Assembly (NCBI GenBank): GCA_025934455.1
Contig: JAICYA010000025.1
Span: forward strand, 1-11,679
Direction: 5' to 3'
Length of the DNA: 11,679 bases
From: Rudaea sp.
Lineage (GTDB): Bacteria; Pseudomonadota; Gammaproteobacteria; Xanthomonadales; Rhodanobacteraceae
Shown here: piece by piece, positions 1-6,709 of the stretch
How the letters are laid out: the number at the start of each line of letters is the position of its first letter
Position numbering within the stretch: the first letter of the stretch is position 1
Translations under genes and position numbers: made by a program
The notes under the pieces: model-generated
Seen by the model: the letters and a program-made list of their open reading frames with translations, nothing else
Told to the model about the DNA's origin: nothing
Databases searched by the model: none

Positions 1-602
1 ATGTTGCCCAGATACGTCAGCGCGCGCGCAGAGACGGCATCGTCGTGCAGTGCGCGCGCCATGTTCAGCGCGCCCTGTTCGCGTTTGCTCGCTGCATCGA
101 GGTCGCCACGGTGGCGATCCAGTTGGCCGCGATAGACCGCCACGTACATGACCAGGCGCTCACTGCCGCTGGTTTTCGCGAACTCCTGCAGCTGCTGGGC
201 AAGTTGCTGGACAAGTACGTAGTCGCCGTTGACCAGCGCGTTCTCCGCGCGCGTGGTGATCACCTCGCTGGCGTCCTCGATGGCGCCAGCGCGCGTGAGC
301 AACGCCTGCGCGCGGGCGGCATGCGTGTCGGCAAGTTTTTGCGCGTTGAATACCGATTCCAGCAAGGCAACCTGGCGCTCGAAAGCTGCGTGCGCCAGTG
401 GCGGCAGCGCACCGACGAAGGCGGGCGCAAAAATCGCGTAGGCGCGTTCAATGCGCGCAGCGACAAATTGCATGGTCGCGACGGCATTGGCGCGCGGATA
501 CGAAACCGGATTGGCCGTGTCGTTCGCGAGCGCGGCGATCGACAACAGGCAGGCTGCGAACGCCAGCCAACGCACATGGCTCGAAGTCAGGCCAGTCTTC
601 AT
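1..602 (-). CDS. Secreted TPR-type protein, C-terminus missing (window edge)
   Basis: The minus-strand frame is open from an ATG at 602-600 to the window edge, giving the first 200 codons of a longer protein. Residues 1-26 form a Sec signal peptide: Lys2, a hydrophobic core around residues 12-25, and a likely cleavage after Ala-Leu-Ala (24-26). The rest is Ala/Leu/Gln-rich and helical. From about residue 118 the spacing of small and hydrophobic residues (NALVNGDY, then YRGQLDRHRGDLDAA, then ALNMARALHDD and ALTYLGN) fits tetratricopeptide repeats. The mature part should therefore be a periplasmic helical repeat domain. In Xanthomonadales such N-termini often precede a membrane segment and a GGDEF domain, but nothing of that is visible, so that identity is only a guess. 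A weak AGGG lies just upstream of the ATG. The gene is divergent from rimO. Confidence 0.75.
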   Translation of the reverse strand, partial: MKTGLTSSHVRWLAFAACLLSIAALANDTANPVSYPRANAVATMQFVAARIERAYAIFAPAFVGALPPLAHAAFERQVALLESVFNAQKLADTHAARAQALLTRAGAIEDASEVITTRAENALVNGDYVLVQQLAQQLQEFAKTSGSERLVMYVAVYRGQLDRHRGDLDAASKREQGALNMARALHDDAVSARALTYLGN

Positions 603-627
603 CCGATCAGCCCTGTATGCTCCGACG

Positions 628-647
628 GCGGTTCCCCAGCGAACCGC
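628..647. repeat. Perfect 7-bp inverted repeat between divergent genes
   Basis: GCGGTTC (628-634) and GAACCGC (641-647) are exact reverse complements separated by 6 nt. They lie in the 98-bp space between the minus-strand TPR gene and rimO. Neither arm is followed by a T-tract, so this does not look like a terminator. A protein-binding operator or an mRNA hairpin in a leader are both possible. The core GGTTC occurs again at 692-696. Function is unknown. Confidence 0.4.
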
Positions 648-700
648 AAACCGGGCAAGTGTAAACTACGCGCCTTTGCAGGAGCAAAAACGGTTCGCGC

Positions 701-2017
701 ATGTCCAAGGTTTCGCCCAAAATCGGTTTCGTCAGCCTCGGCTGCCCCAAGGCGCTGGTCGATTCCGAGCGCATCCTGACCCAATTGCGGGTCGAGGGCT
801 ACGAGATCGTGCCGAGCTACGACGCGGCGGACGTCGTCGTCGTCAACACCTGCGGCTTCATCGACGCGGCGGTGACCGAGTCGCTTGACGCGATCGGCGA
901 GGCGCTGGCCGAGAACGGCAAGGTCATCGTCACCGGCTGCCTGGGCAAGCGCGCCGAGGTGATCCGCGAGGCCCATCCGGACGTGCTCGCCATCACCGGC
1001 CCGCAGGATTACGCGAGCGTGATGAGCGCCGTGCACAAGCAGGTGCCGCGCAAGCACGATCCGCATCTCGATCTGGTGCCGGCACAAGGCATCAAACTCA
1101 CGCCGAAGCACTATGCGTACCTGAAAATTTCGGAAGGGTGCAATCACAGATGCACCTTTTGCATCATTCCGTCGATGCGCGGCGATCTGGTTTCGCGCCC
1201 GATCGACGAGGTGTTGATTGAGGCCGAAAAGCTGGTCAAGTCCGGCGTGCGCGAATTGCTCGTGATTTCGCAGGACACCAGCGCCTACGGCGTGGATGTG
1301 AAATACGCCGCGCGCGAATGGCGCGGCAAATCGCATCGCACGCGCATGACGGAACTGTGCGCGGGACTTGCCGAGTTGGGCGCGTGGGTGCGCCTGCACT
1401 ATGTGTATCCGTATCCGCACGTGGACGAGGTGATTCCGCTGATGGCGGAAGGCAAGATCCTGCCGTATCTCGACATTCCGTTTCAGCACGCCAGTCCGCG
1501 CATCCTCAAGCTGATGAAGCGCCCGGGTTCCAGCAGCAAGGTGCTGGAACGCATTCATGCATGGCGGGAGGTGTGCCCCGAGCTCACCATCCGCAGCACC
1601 TTCATCGTCGGTTTTCCCGGCGAAACCGAAAGCGAATTCGAGGAGTTGCTCGCGTTTCTGGACGAAGCACAGTTGGATCGCGTCGGCGCATTCGCCTATT
1701 CGCCGGTCGACGGCGCGAAGGCGAACGAATTGCCCGATCCGGTCGACGAGGAGATCAAGCAGGAACGCCTGGAACGCTTCATGGCGAAACAGGCGGAAAT
1801 CAGTTCGGCCAGGTTGAAGCGCAAGGTCGGCAAGACGCTCACGGCGCTGGTCGATCATGTCGATGACGACGGCGCGATCGCACGCACCAGCGCCGATGCG
1901 CCCGAGATCGATGGCGTTGTGCGCATTCGCGACGGACACAAACTCAAGTCGGGGCAGTTCGTCGAGGTGCGCATCGAAGCCGCGGGCGAGCATGATTTGA
2001 GCGGCGCGCTGGCATAG
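701..2017 (+). CDS. rimO: Ribosomal protein S12 methylthiotransferase RimO
   Basis: This 438-residue radical-SAM enzyme adds a methylthio group to the conserved aspartate of ribosomal protein S12 (Asp89 in E. coli numbering), in the cytoplasm. Its length matches the family (about 440). The N-terminal UPF0004/MTTase domain has the three cluster cysteines Cys15 (SLGCPK), Cys51 (NTCGF) and Cys80 (TGCLGKR). The radical-SAM motif CX3CX2C is at Cys147, Cys151 and Cys154 ([10 protein letters not shown]). A TRAM-like domain fills roughly residues 370-438. The combination [12 protein letters not shown] and [15 protein letters not shown] separates RimO from the tRNA enzyme MiaB. The ATG at 701 is the only in-frame start nearby; an AGGAG at 680-684 lies rather far upstream (16 nt). 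The DUF3025 gene follows after 2 nt, so the two are probably cotranscribed. Confidence 0.97.
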   Translation: MSKVSPKIGFVSLGCPKALVDSERILTQLRVEGYEIVPSYDAADVVVVNTCGFIDAAVTESLDAIGEALAENGKVIVTGCLGKRAEVIREAHPDVLAITGPQDYASVMSAVHKQVPRKHDPHLDLVPAQGIKLTPKHYAYLKISEGCNHRCTFCIIPSMRGDLVSRPIDEVLIEAEKLVKSGVRELLVISQDTSAYGVDVKYAAREWRGKSHRTRMTELCAGLAELGAWVRLHYVYPYPHVDEVIPLMAEGKILPYLDIPFQHASPRILKLMKRPGSSSKVLERIHAWREVCPELTIRSTFIVGFPGETESEFEELLAFLDEAQLDRVGAFAYSPVDGAKANELPDPVDEEIKQERLERFMAKQAEISSARLKRKVGKTLTALVDHVDDDGAIARTSADAPEIDGVVRIRDGHKLKSGQFVEVRIEAAGEHDLSGALA

Positions 2018-2019
2018 CC

Positions 2020-2844
2020 ATGCGTTTCTTCGCGCCGGCGCGCGCAGCGATTGACGCGGCGGTCTTCGCGCGTCCGCCGCTGTCGCTCTGGAACGAATAT
2101 GCGGATCTGCTGCGCGGCGATTGGCCGGATCTTGCCACGCTTAACGCGCGTTGGTGCGACGAGACGGTGCATTTCGTCGCGCAAACCCCGGAACTGCTTG
2201 CCGACGGCATGCATTACGAGCAACGCATTTTCGCGCGCGGCGAAATCGCCACCCGCGAGCGCAACTGGCACGATTTGCTCAATGCGCTGGTCTGGCTGCG
2301 TCATCCGCGGCTCAAACGCGCGCTCAATGCCCGTCAGGTCGCCGAGATTGCACGTGTCGGCCCAAAACAGCGCAGTCGCGTGCAGCAGGCGCTGACGCAT
2401 TTCGACGAGGCCGGCGTCGTCGTCGCGCTGCGCGATCCGGCCTTGCTCGCACTGTGGGATTTGCACGATTGGCCCGGCTTGTTCTGGCGCGAGCGCGCGG
2501 CATGGTCGGATGGCCGCATCGAGGCCATCGTCTTCGGCCATGCGCTGCTCGAACACGCGCTCAGTCCTGCGCAGATGCTGACCGGCAAGGCGCTCGCCGT
2601 CGTATTGCCGCAAAAAGCAAATGTGGAAAATGCGCTGGATGCCACGGTGCAGGCCATCCGCGACGGCCATGCGCTGAACGATCCGCAGGAACTGCGGCCC
2701 TTGCCCCTGTCCGGCATTCCGGGCTGGCATGCGGACAGCGGCGCCGAGGATTTCCATCGCAAGGCCGCGTGCTTTCGGCCATTGCGGGCGGGGCGTATGT
2801 ACCCGGCTCCGTTAGGAAACAGCGGCTTGCATCCGCACATCTGA
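2020..2844 (+). CDS. DUF3025 family protein
   Basis: This 274-residue protein has no signal peptide or membrane segment and is probably cytoplasmic. Residues 66-106 carry the family's most recognisable stretch: HYEQRIFARGEIATR, then NWHDLLNALVWLRHPRLK and ALNARQ. The middle part (about 125-185) and the Pro-rich end with CFRPLRAG also fit DUF3025 proteins. No catalytic motif is evident, and the family has no function I can state. The start lies 2 nt after the rimO stop and has no Shine-Dalgarno sequence of its own, which suggests translational coupling to rimO. The coupling hints at, but does not prove, a role connected with translation. The last codons contain a possible promoter for the downstream toxin-antitoxin pair. 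Confidence 0.88.
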   Translation: MRFFAPARAAIDAAVFARPPLSLWNEYADLLRGDWPDLATLNARWCDETVHFVAQTPELLADGMHYEQRIFARGEIATRERNWHDLLNALVWLRHPRLKRALNARQVAEIARVGPKQRSRVQQALTHFDEAGVVVALRDPALLALWDLHDWPGLFWRERAAWSDGRIEAIVFGHALLEHALSPAQMLTGKALAVVLPQKANVENALDATVQAIRDGHALNDPQELRPLPLSGIPGWHADSGAEDFHRKAACFRPLRAGRMYPAPLGNSGLHPHI

Positions 2845-2855
2845 TGCATTAACAT
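2827..2855 (+). promoter_or_regulatory. Possible promoter of the vapBC pair
   Basis: TTGCAT (2827-2832) and TAACAT (2850-2855) lie 17 bp apart and match the sigma-70 -35 and -10 hexamers at three and four of six positions. The expected transcript would start about 25 nt before the GTG of the antitoxin. An inverted repeat GATGC (2843-2847) / GCATC (2860-2864) spans the -10 and start region, where an antitoxin could bind for autoregulation. The matches are weak and this is only a candidate. Confidence 0.3.
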
Positions 2856-2876
2856 CACGGCATCTAGTGCGATGAT

Positions 2877-2882
2877 GAGGAG
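2877..2882 (+). promoter_or_regulatory. Shine-Dalgarno sequence deciding a GTG start
   Basis: GAGGAG ends 6 nt before the GTG at 2889. This strong ribosome binding site, together with the antitoxin fold beginning at once (RTTLDIDDDV), supports GTG as the true start. Confidence 0.75.
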
Positions 2883-2888
2883 CGATCC

Positions 2889-3131
2889 GTGCGCACCACA
2901 TTGGATATCGACGACGACGTATTGCTCGCGGCCAAGGAGATCGCCCGCCGCAACGGCGAAACCGCCGGGCAGGTGGTTTCCGAACTGATGCGCCGCGCGC
3001 TGACGCAGACCGTCGTTTCCTTCGAAGTTCGCGAACCCAGGGAGAGTTTCGGATTCCGTCCGTTTCCCGCCGGCGGGCGCGTGGTCTCGAATGCGCAGGT
3101 CGACAAGCTGCGCGACGACGAGGGCGTCTGA
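2889..3131 (+). CDS. VapB-type ribbon-helix-helix antitoxin
   Basis: This 80-residue protein starts with GTG. Residues 2-8 (RTTLDID) form the DNA-binding beta-strand of a ribbon-helix-helix fold, followed by helix 1 (DVLLAAKEIARRNG) and helix 2 (TAGQVVSELMRRAL, about 25-38). The tail (about 40-80) is polar and Gly/Pro-rich, as expected for the disordered part that wraps and blocks the toxin. The stop codon overlaps the toxin ATG by one base (TGATG), the usual coupling that keeps antitoxin in excess. By analogy with this family it should neutralise the PIN toxin next door and repress its own promoter. The pairing is what makes the call firm; the small protein alone would be less certain. Confidence 0.88.
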   Translation: MRTTLDIDDDVLLAAKEIARRNGETAGQVVSELMRRALTQTVVSFEVREPRESFGFRPFPAGGRVVSNAQVDKLRDDEGV

Positions 3132-3559
3132 TGCGGGCGTTGCTCGACGTCAATGTACTGATCGCGCTGCTCGACGCGGCGCACGCGCATCACGCGCGAG
3201 CCATGGATTGGCTACGCGCAAACATCCGTCACGGCTGGGCCTCCTGTCCGCTCACGCAGAACGGCTGCGTGCGCATACTGGCGCAGGCGAACTACCCGAA
3301 CAGCGTGCCGGCCGTGCAGGCGGCCGCGCGTCTGCGCGAGGCCGTGCGCACCGTGCATCATGCGTTCTGGGCGGACGAACTGAGCCTGCTCGACGACGAC
3401 TTGTTCAATTGGACGCATCTGCTCGGACCGCGCCAACTCACCGACGCCTATCTGCTCGCGCTGGCGGTCCGGCACAAGGGTCGTTTCGTCACCCTCGATA
3501 GCCGCGTGCCGCTCGCCGCCGTGCCGGGCGCTGCGGCGAAACATCTCGCGGTGATCTGA
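3131..3559 (+). CDS. VapC-type PIN-domain ribonuclease toxin
   Basis: This 142-residue protein resembles the VapC branch typified by the Mycobacterium tuberculosis PIN family (TIGR00028-like), by its pattern LLDVNVLIALLD, HxxHxxAxxWL, CPLTQNGCVRIL and FWADELSL. Such toxins are Mg2+-dependent endoribonucleases that cut tRNA or rRNA and arrest growth until bound by VapB. The acidic active-site residues visible are Asp6, Asp105 (LTDAYLLALA) and Asp123 (TLDS). At position 43 this protein has Gln, where many PIN proteins have Glu, although Gln is not rare in this branch. The chain looks full-length and intact. It overlaps the antitoxin by one base. No further genes of the pair follow, and a 161-nt gap separates it from the next gene. 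Confidence 0.92.
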   Translation: MRALLDVNVLIALLDAAHAHHARAMDWLRANIRHGWASCPLTQNGCVRILAQANYPNSVPAVQAAARLREAVRTVHHAFWADELSLLDDDLFNWTHLLGPRQLTDAYLLALAVRHKGRFVTLDSRVPLAAVPGAAAKHLAVI

Positions 3560-3604
3560 AAGTCTGTATCTCGACGTAAGTCCGGATCGCCCACCGAAGG
3601 GTCG

Positions 3605-3619
3605 AAGACTTCCAGTCTT
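3605..3619. repeat. Short hairpin downstream of vapC
   Basis: AAGACT and AGTCTT form a perfect 6-bp stem around a TCC loop. The bases after it (GTCTTTC) are only partly T-rich, so it would be a poor intrinsic terminator for vapC. It also overlaps the candidate -35 of the next gene. Confidence 0.3.
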
Positions 3620-3645
3620 GTCTTTCGGGCAGCCTAGCGCATAAT
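3618..3645 (+). promoter_or_regulatory. Probable sigma-70 promoter of the exported Ig-like protein
   Basis: TTGTCT (3618-3623) and CATAAT (3640-3645), 16 bp apart, match the -35 and -10 hexamers at four and five of six positions. Transcription would start near 3652, leaving a leader of about 70 nt that ends with a strong AAGGGG Shine-Dalgarno (3708-3713) 7 nt before the ATG. This supports independent expression from vapBC. Confidence 0.45.
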
Positions 3646-3720
3646 TCCCCGTCGAACACACCTTCGATGCGTTTGCAGGCCTGTCGGTCTGATCGTTGAG
3701 AACTCACAAGGGGATTATCG

Positions 3721-4803
3721 ATGTTCGCTTTCCGACGTTTCATGCGCGGTTGGGTCGCATCTCTGATATTGACGTTGACGTTCCTGTCGAACGCCTTTGC
3801 CTTTCCGGTCACTTGGACATTGAATGGCGTAACGTTCACCGATGGCGGCACCGCGAGCGGATATTTTGTCTACGACGCCGACACCAATACCTTTTCAGAA
3901 GGATCGATATCGGTCGCAGGCGGCAACACCGCAACCTTCGTGCCGGTAACCTACAGCGGTCCATGGAACCAACTGACCGTCAATGCTCAAAATGGGTTCT
4001 ACTCCTGGGCGCCAAGCTTCGCCACCTATCTGTGGATCGACCCGATCGGTCTGAGTGATTCGGGCGGCACGGTGGCGCTGAGCACCCAGTCCTACGAATG
4101 CACGAATTGCGGGTCCATTCGATATGTGTCCGCCGGCAACGTGGTTGGCACCCCCACGCCGAATTTCACGAGCACCAATGCGGCAACGTTTGCCGTTGGT
4201 GTGCCGGGCTCATTCACGGTGACCACGACGGCGGCCACGAGCGTGTCGATGACCGGCAGCCTGCCGTCCGGCGTGACCTTTACCGACAACGGCGACGGCA
4301 CGGCGACATTGACGGGCACTCCGGCTGCTGGCAGCGCCGGCTCGTATCCGCTTACATTGACCGCGAGCAACGGCGTACCGCCGGACGCGACGCAGAATTT
4401 CACGCTTACGGTCGATCAGGCGCCCGCCATCACGAGTACGAATGCAACGACATTCACCGTTGGCGCGGCGGGTTCGTTCACGGTGACCACGACGGGATCT
4501 CCCGTGCCAGGACTGAGCAAAGCCGGTACGCTGCCCTCGGGAGTGACCTTCGTGGATAACGACGACGGCACGGCGACGTTGGCTGGCACGCCGGCGGCTG
4601 GCAGCATCGGTACGTATGCGCTGACGTTGGTCGCGAGTAATGGCGTACCGCCGGATGCGACGCAAGCCTTTACGCTAACTGTGAGCGTGCCGCCCGCCGT
4701 GATTCCCACACCCACGCTGACTTGGCCGGGTGGAATCGTGCTGTTGCTGATGTTGCTGGCGGCGGTGTTTTGCGTTGAACGGCGGATGCGCTTCGTCCGC
4801 TAG
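3721..4803 (+). CDS. Exported Ig-repeat protein with IPTL-CTERM-like tail
   Basis: This 360-residue protein has four parts. Residues 1-27 are a Sec signal peptide (basic start, hydrophobic core, cleavage after Ala-Phe-Ala). Residues 28-143 form an N-terminal domain with [19 protein letters not shown] and [11 protein letters not shown], a pattern I associate with N-terminal domains of PEP-CTERM-type exported proteins; it has one close Cys pair (Cys127, Cys130). Residues 149-231 and 237-321 are two Thr/Gly-rich putative Ig (He_PIG-like) repeats. The end, from [11 protein letters not shown] (328) through a hydrophobic stretch (339-352) to ERRMR, has the build of an IPTL-CTERM sorting signal, though the usual IPTLSEW core is not intact. 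It should be exported and held in or processed at the membrane; adhesion or matrix roles are guesses. No processing enzyme is nearby. Confidence 0.85.
   Translation: MFAFRRFMRGWVASLILTLTFLSNAFAFPVTWTLNGVTFTDGGTASGYFVYDADTNTFSEGSISVAGGNTATFVPVTYSGPWNQLTVNAQNGFYSWAPSFATYLWIDPIGLSDSGGTVALSTQSYECTNCGSIRYVSAGNVVGTPTPNFTSTNAATFAVGVPGSFTVTTTAATSVSMTGSLPSGVTFTDNGDGTATLTGTPAAGSAGSYPLTLTASNGVPPDATQNFTLTVDQAPAITSTNATTFTVGAAGSFTVTTTGSPVPGLSKAGTLPSGVTFVDNDDGTATLAGTPAAGSIGTYALTLVASNGVPPDATQAFTLTVSVPPAVIPTPTLTWPGGIVLLLMLLAAVFCVERRMRFVR
4165..4683 (+). repeat. Tandem pair of Ig-like domain repeats
   Basis: Two copies, 4165-4413 (83 codons) and 4429-4683 (85 codons), share motifs such as [36 protein letters not shown] and [15 protein letters not shown]. 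The main difference is a 2-residue insertion where the second copy reads [11 protein letters not shown]. Many differences between the copies are synonymous, so the duplication is not recent. Confidence 0.9.
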
Positions 4804-5303
4804 TCGCTGGCGTAGCTGACCGCCACGACCACGAATCGGCGCAGGCCTCCCGGCAGCTGCGCCTCGAATTCGTCGTCAATGCGTTTCTTCAGCGCCGCGC
4901 GCGCCAGTGGCGAATCGATGCTGATGTGACCGCGCGCAGCATCGGTTTCGTCCGGACCGACGATGCGGTAGCGGTGCGCGTTGCCGGCGTCGTCTTCGAT
5001 CTCGAACCACGCGCCAAAAAAGATCGCTTTCAGATCTGTCGGCCGGGTATCGATCACGCGCAGGGCTTCCAGACGCTTGCCCAGATAACGCACGCGGCGG
5101 TCGATCTCGCCGAGTTGCTTTTTGCGATAAGTATACTCGGCGTTCTCCGAGCGATCGCCCTCCGCGGCGGCAGCGGCCAGCGCCTTGACCACTTCGGGCC
5201 GGCGCACCCGCCACAGCTCATCGAGTTCGGCCTTGAGGCGGCGGTGTCCGTCCGCGGTGATGACCGCAGTGGAGGCGGCCTGCGGCGCGCGCCAGCGGCT
5301 CAT
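4800..5303 (-). CDS. greB: Transcription elongation factor GreB
   Basis: This 167-residue protein rescues backtracked RNA polymerase by stimulating cleavage of the nascent RNA 3' end, reaching through the secondary channel. The N-terminal coiled-coil runs from about residue 14 to 85. Its tip has the acidic pair Asp50 and Glu53 ([10 protein letters not shown]) that coordinates Mg2+. The coil continues with [19 protein letters not shown]. The C-terminal FKBP-like domain has [36 protein letters not shown] and a basic-to-hydrophobic end. [14 protein letters not shown] and FFGAW favour GreB over GreA. About nine extra residues precede the usual start (length versus about 158). The ATG overlaps the TGA of the upstream membrane-protein gene (ATGA) and lacks its own Shine-Dalgarno, so translation is probably coupled. 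The stop shares CTAG with the convergent gene. Confidence 0.94.
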   Translation of the reverse strand: MSRWRAPQAASTAVITADGHRRLKAELDELWRVRRPEVVKALAAAAAEGDRSENAEYTYRKKQLGEIDRRVRYLGKRLEALRVIDTRPTDLKAIFFGAWFEIEDDAGNAHRYRIVGPDETDAARGHISIDSPLARAALKKRIDDEFEAQLPGGLRRFVVVAVSYASD

Positions 5304-6598
5304 GACGCGGGTTTGGCTGGCGTCGCGGCGAGCTTGTCCAGGAACGCGAGGTAGGCGTCGACCTGCGGAATCACCGGATCGTCGGGAAACGCCACCTTGA
5401 TCTGGTTGAGCATGGCGCGCGCCTGCATTTCCTTGTTCATGCGCTCGGCCCAGAGTTTGGCGGCGAGCAGGTAGTTGCGACCGATGTCGGGATGGTTGCG
5501 GAAGCGCTTGTGGAAGCCGGCGAGCAGTCCGAGCGCGATCTGGGTTTGGCCGGCATCGGCGGCGGCGTTGGCGAGGCGGGTGACGTCCTCGCCCTTGTCC
5601 AGTGCGAACGCAGGATCGAGCAGCTGGCATTCGCGCGCAATATCGATGGCGCGGCGATCCTGGTTCTGCGTCAGGAGTACAGGAATATACTTTTTGCCAT
5701 GCGCTGCGAGTTCGGCCTTGTTGCCATCCTGGCGCAGCCAGTGCCGATACTCGTCGTGCACCGGCGACAAATCGGCATGTGCGGCGAGTTCATCGCGCAG
5801 CAATGCGACCGCACCGCGCACGTCACCGCCAGAGGCACGTGCGCGCGCGGCGTCGAGGATCGCGCGCGACTTGTCCGTGTGCGGCACTTCGTCCTGCAGT
5901 TCCAGGTGTCCGGCGTACCCGAGCTCGTCGCGGTGCTCGTGGATGACGCTACCGATCAGGTGAAAGTTCACGATCATCAGGTAATCGACGATCAACCAGA
6001 TCAACAGTGGTCCGATCGGCCACGGGATCTGCGCGGCGATCGTTGCGGCGAACACGCTCTGCGCGATCAACGCGGCGCAGAAGAATCCGACCAGCACGAA
6101 ATAATGTCCACCGATGCGCGAAGCGATCATTAGCCAGACCAGCGGATTGAGCGCGCGGGTCATGCCTTCTTCCAGCGCCAGGATCGTCACCATCGCCGGC
6201 ATCGCGGCCATTAGCGCGATGCCGACGATCAGCGCGGCCAGCACGCCCCACCACATTGCGATCAGGACGAGCACGACTTCGACCAGCAGCAACAGCAGCA
6301 CGGCGTAACGACCGAGTTCATCGCTCACCGTGAAACTGATCTCCGGCGCCTCGCTGCGGCCGTTCGCGCTCCAGCGCAATACTTCGAACGCGTACTTGAA
6401 GAACCCGGCCCAGACGATCAGATCGAATATCCAGCCGACGATGCCGGGGATCAGGCGCACGACGACGTGGGCGACGGCGATGGCGACGACGGTCGACAAC
6501 GCGGCCAACTGCAACGGATAGCCGAACGCCTGCGGCCAGCGTTCGTGCAAGGGCGTCAGGTCGGATGCGGGTTGCGGGTTGGCGTCGGGAGTAACCAT
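5300..6598 (-). CDS. Membrane protein with TPR-like C-terminal region
   Basis: I do not recognise this 432-residue protein. About six hydrophobic segments fall near residues 31-50, 51-72, 98-116, 117-141, 164-187 and 193-214, so the first half sits in the inner membrane. The second half (about 240-422) is soluble and helical, with TPR/SEL-like stretches such as [25 protein letters not shown] and [25 protein letters not shown], followed by [26 protein letters not shown]. This suggests a membrane-anchored protein-protein interaction tail. The ATG at 6598 is preferred over an in-frame GTG at 6628, since a TACAAT -10 box (6634-6629) overlaps that GTG and would put the transcript start downstream of it. 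Its stop overlaps the greB start, implying an operon in which the membrane protein comes first. Confidence 0.8.
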   Translation of the reverse strand: MVTPDANPQPASDLTPLHERWPQAFGYPLQLAALSTVVAIAVAHVVVRLIPGIVGWIFDLIVWAGFFKYAFEVLRWSANGRSEAPEISFTVSDELGRYAVLLLLLVEVVLVLIAMWWGVLAALIVGIALMAAMPAMVTILALEEGMTRALNPLVWLMIASRIGGHYFVLVGFFCAALIAQSVFAATIAAQIPWPIGPLLIWLIVDYLMIVNFHLIGSVIHEHRDELGYAGHLELQDEVPHTDKSRAILDAARARASGGDVRGAVALLRDELAAHADLSPVHDEYRHWLRQDGNKAELAAHGKKYIPVLLTQNQDRRAIDIARECQLLDPAFALDKGEDVTRLANAAADAGQTQIALGLLAGFHKRFRNHPDIGRNYLLAAKLWAERMNKEMQARAMLNQIKVAFPDDPVIPQVDAYLAFLDKLAATPAKPAS

Positions 6599-6628
6599 CG
6601 CGAAGCGTGCCGAAGAATGCGTTGCCAC

Positions 6629-6634
6629 ATTGTA
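6629..6634 (-). promoter_or_regulatory. Candidate -10 element of the membrane protein-greB operon
   Basis: TACAAT on the minus strand matches the -10 consensus at five of six positions. No good -35 is seen at 16-18 bp. Transcription would begin near 6622 and leave a leader of about 24 nt before the ATG at 6598. Confidence 0.35.
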
Positions 6635-6695
6635 TCGGCATGCGGCGAGCGAGGTTGTCGCGGCGCGTCATGCGCGGTAACGTGCACGAAACCGC

Positions 6696-6701
6696 GAGGA
6701 G
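6696..6701 (+). promoter_or_regulatory. Shine-Dalgarno sequence of the lytic transglycosylase
   Basis: GAGGAG ends 8 nt before the ATG at 6710. It selects this start, which puts a lipoprotein signal at the N-terminus, over in-frame ATGs further upstream such as the one at 6467 that overlaps the divergent gene. Confidence 0.75.
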
Positions 6702-6709
6702 TACCGATC

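Noticed and set aside
599..1993. Minus-strand 464-codon open frame over rimO
   Set aside because: It is a GC-rich antisense shadow: Arg/Ala/His-rich, no domain pattern, while the plus strand encodes an unmistakable RimO.
3605..3619. Hairpin after vapC as a rho-independent terminator
   Set aside because: The stem is only 6 bp with mixed base content and no proper T-tract follows; it also overlaps a promoter candidate.
5304..5630. In-frame N-terminal extension of greB
   Set aside because: It overlaps the membrane-protein gene, is Arg/Pro-rich low-complexity sequence and has no counterpart in GreB; the ATG at 5303 overlaps the upstream stop in the usual coupled manner.
6467..6709. Longer lytic transglycosylase starting at an upstream ATG (6467)
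   Set aside because: The extension would hide the lipoprotein signal inside the protein and overlap the divergent gene. The GAGGAG at 6696-6701 points to 6710.
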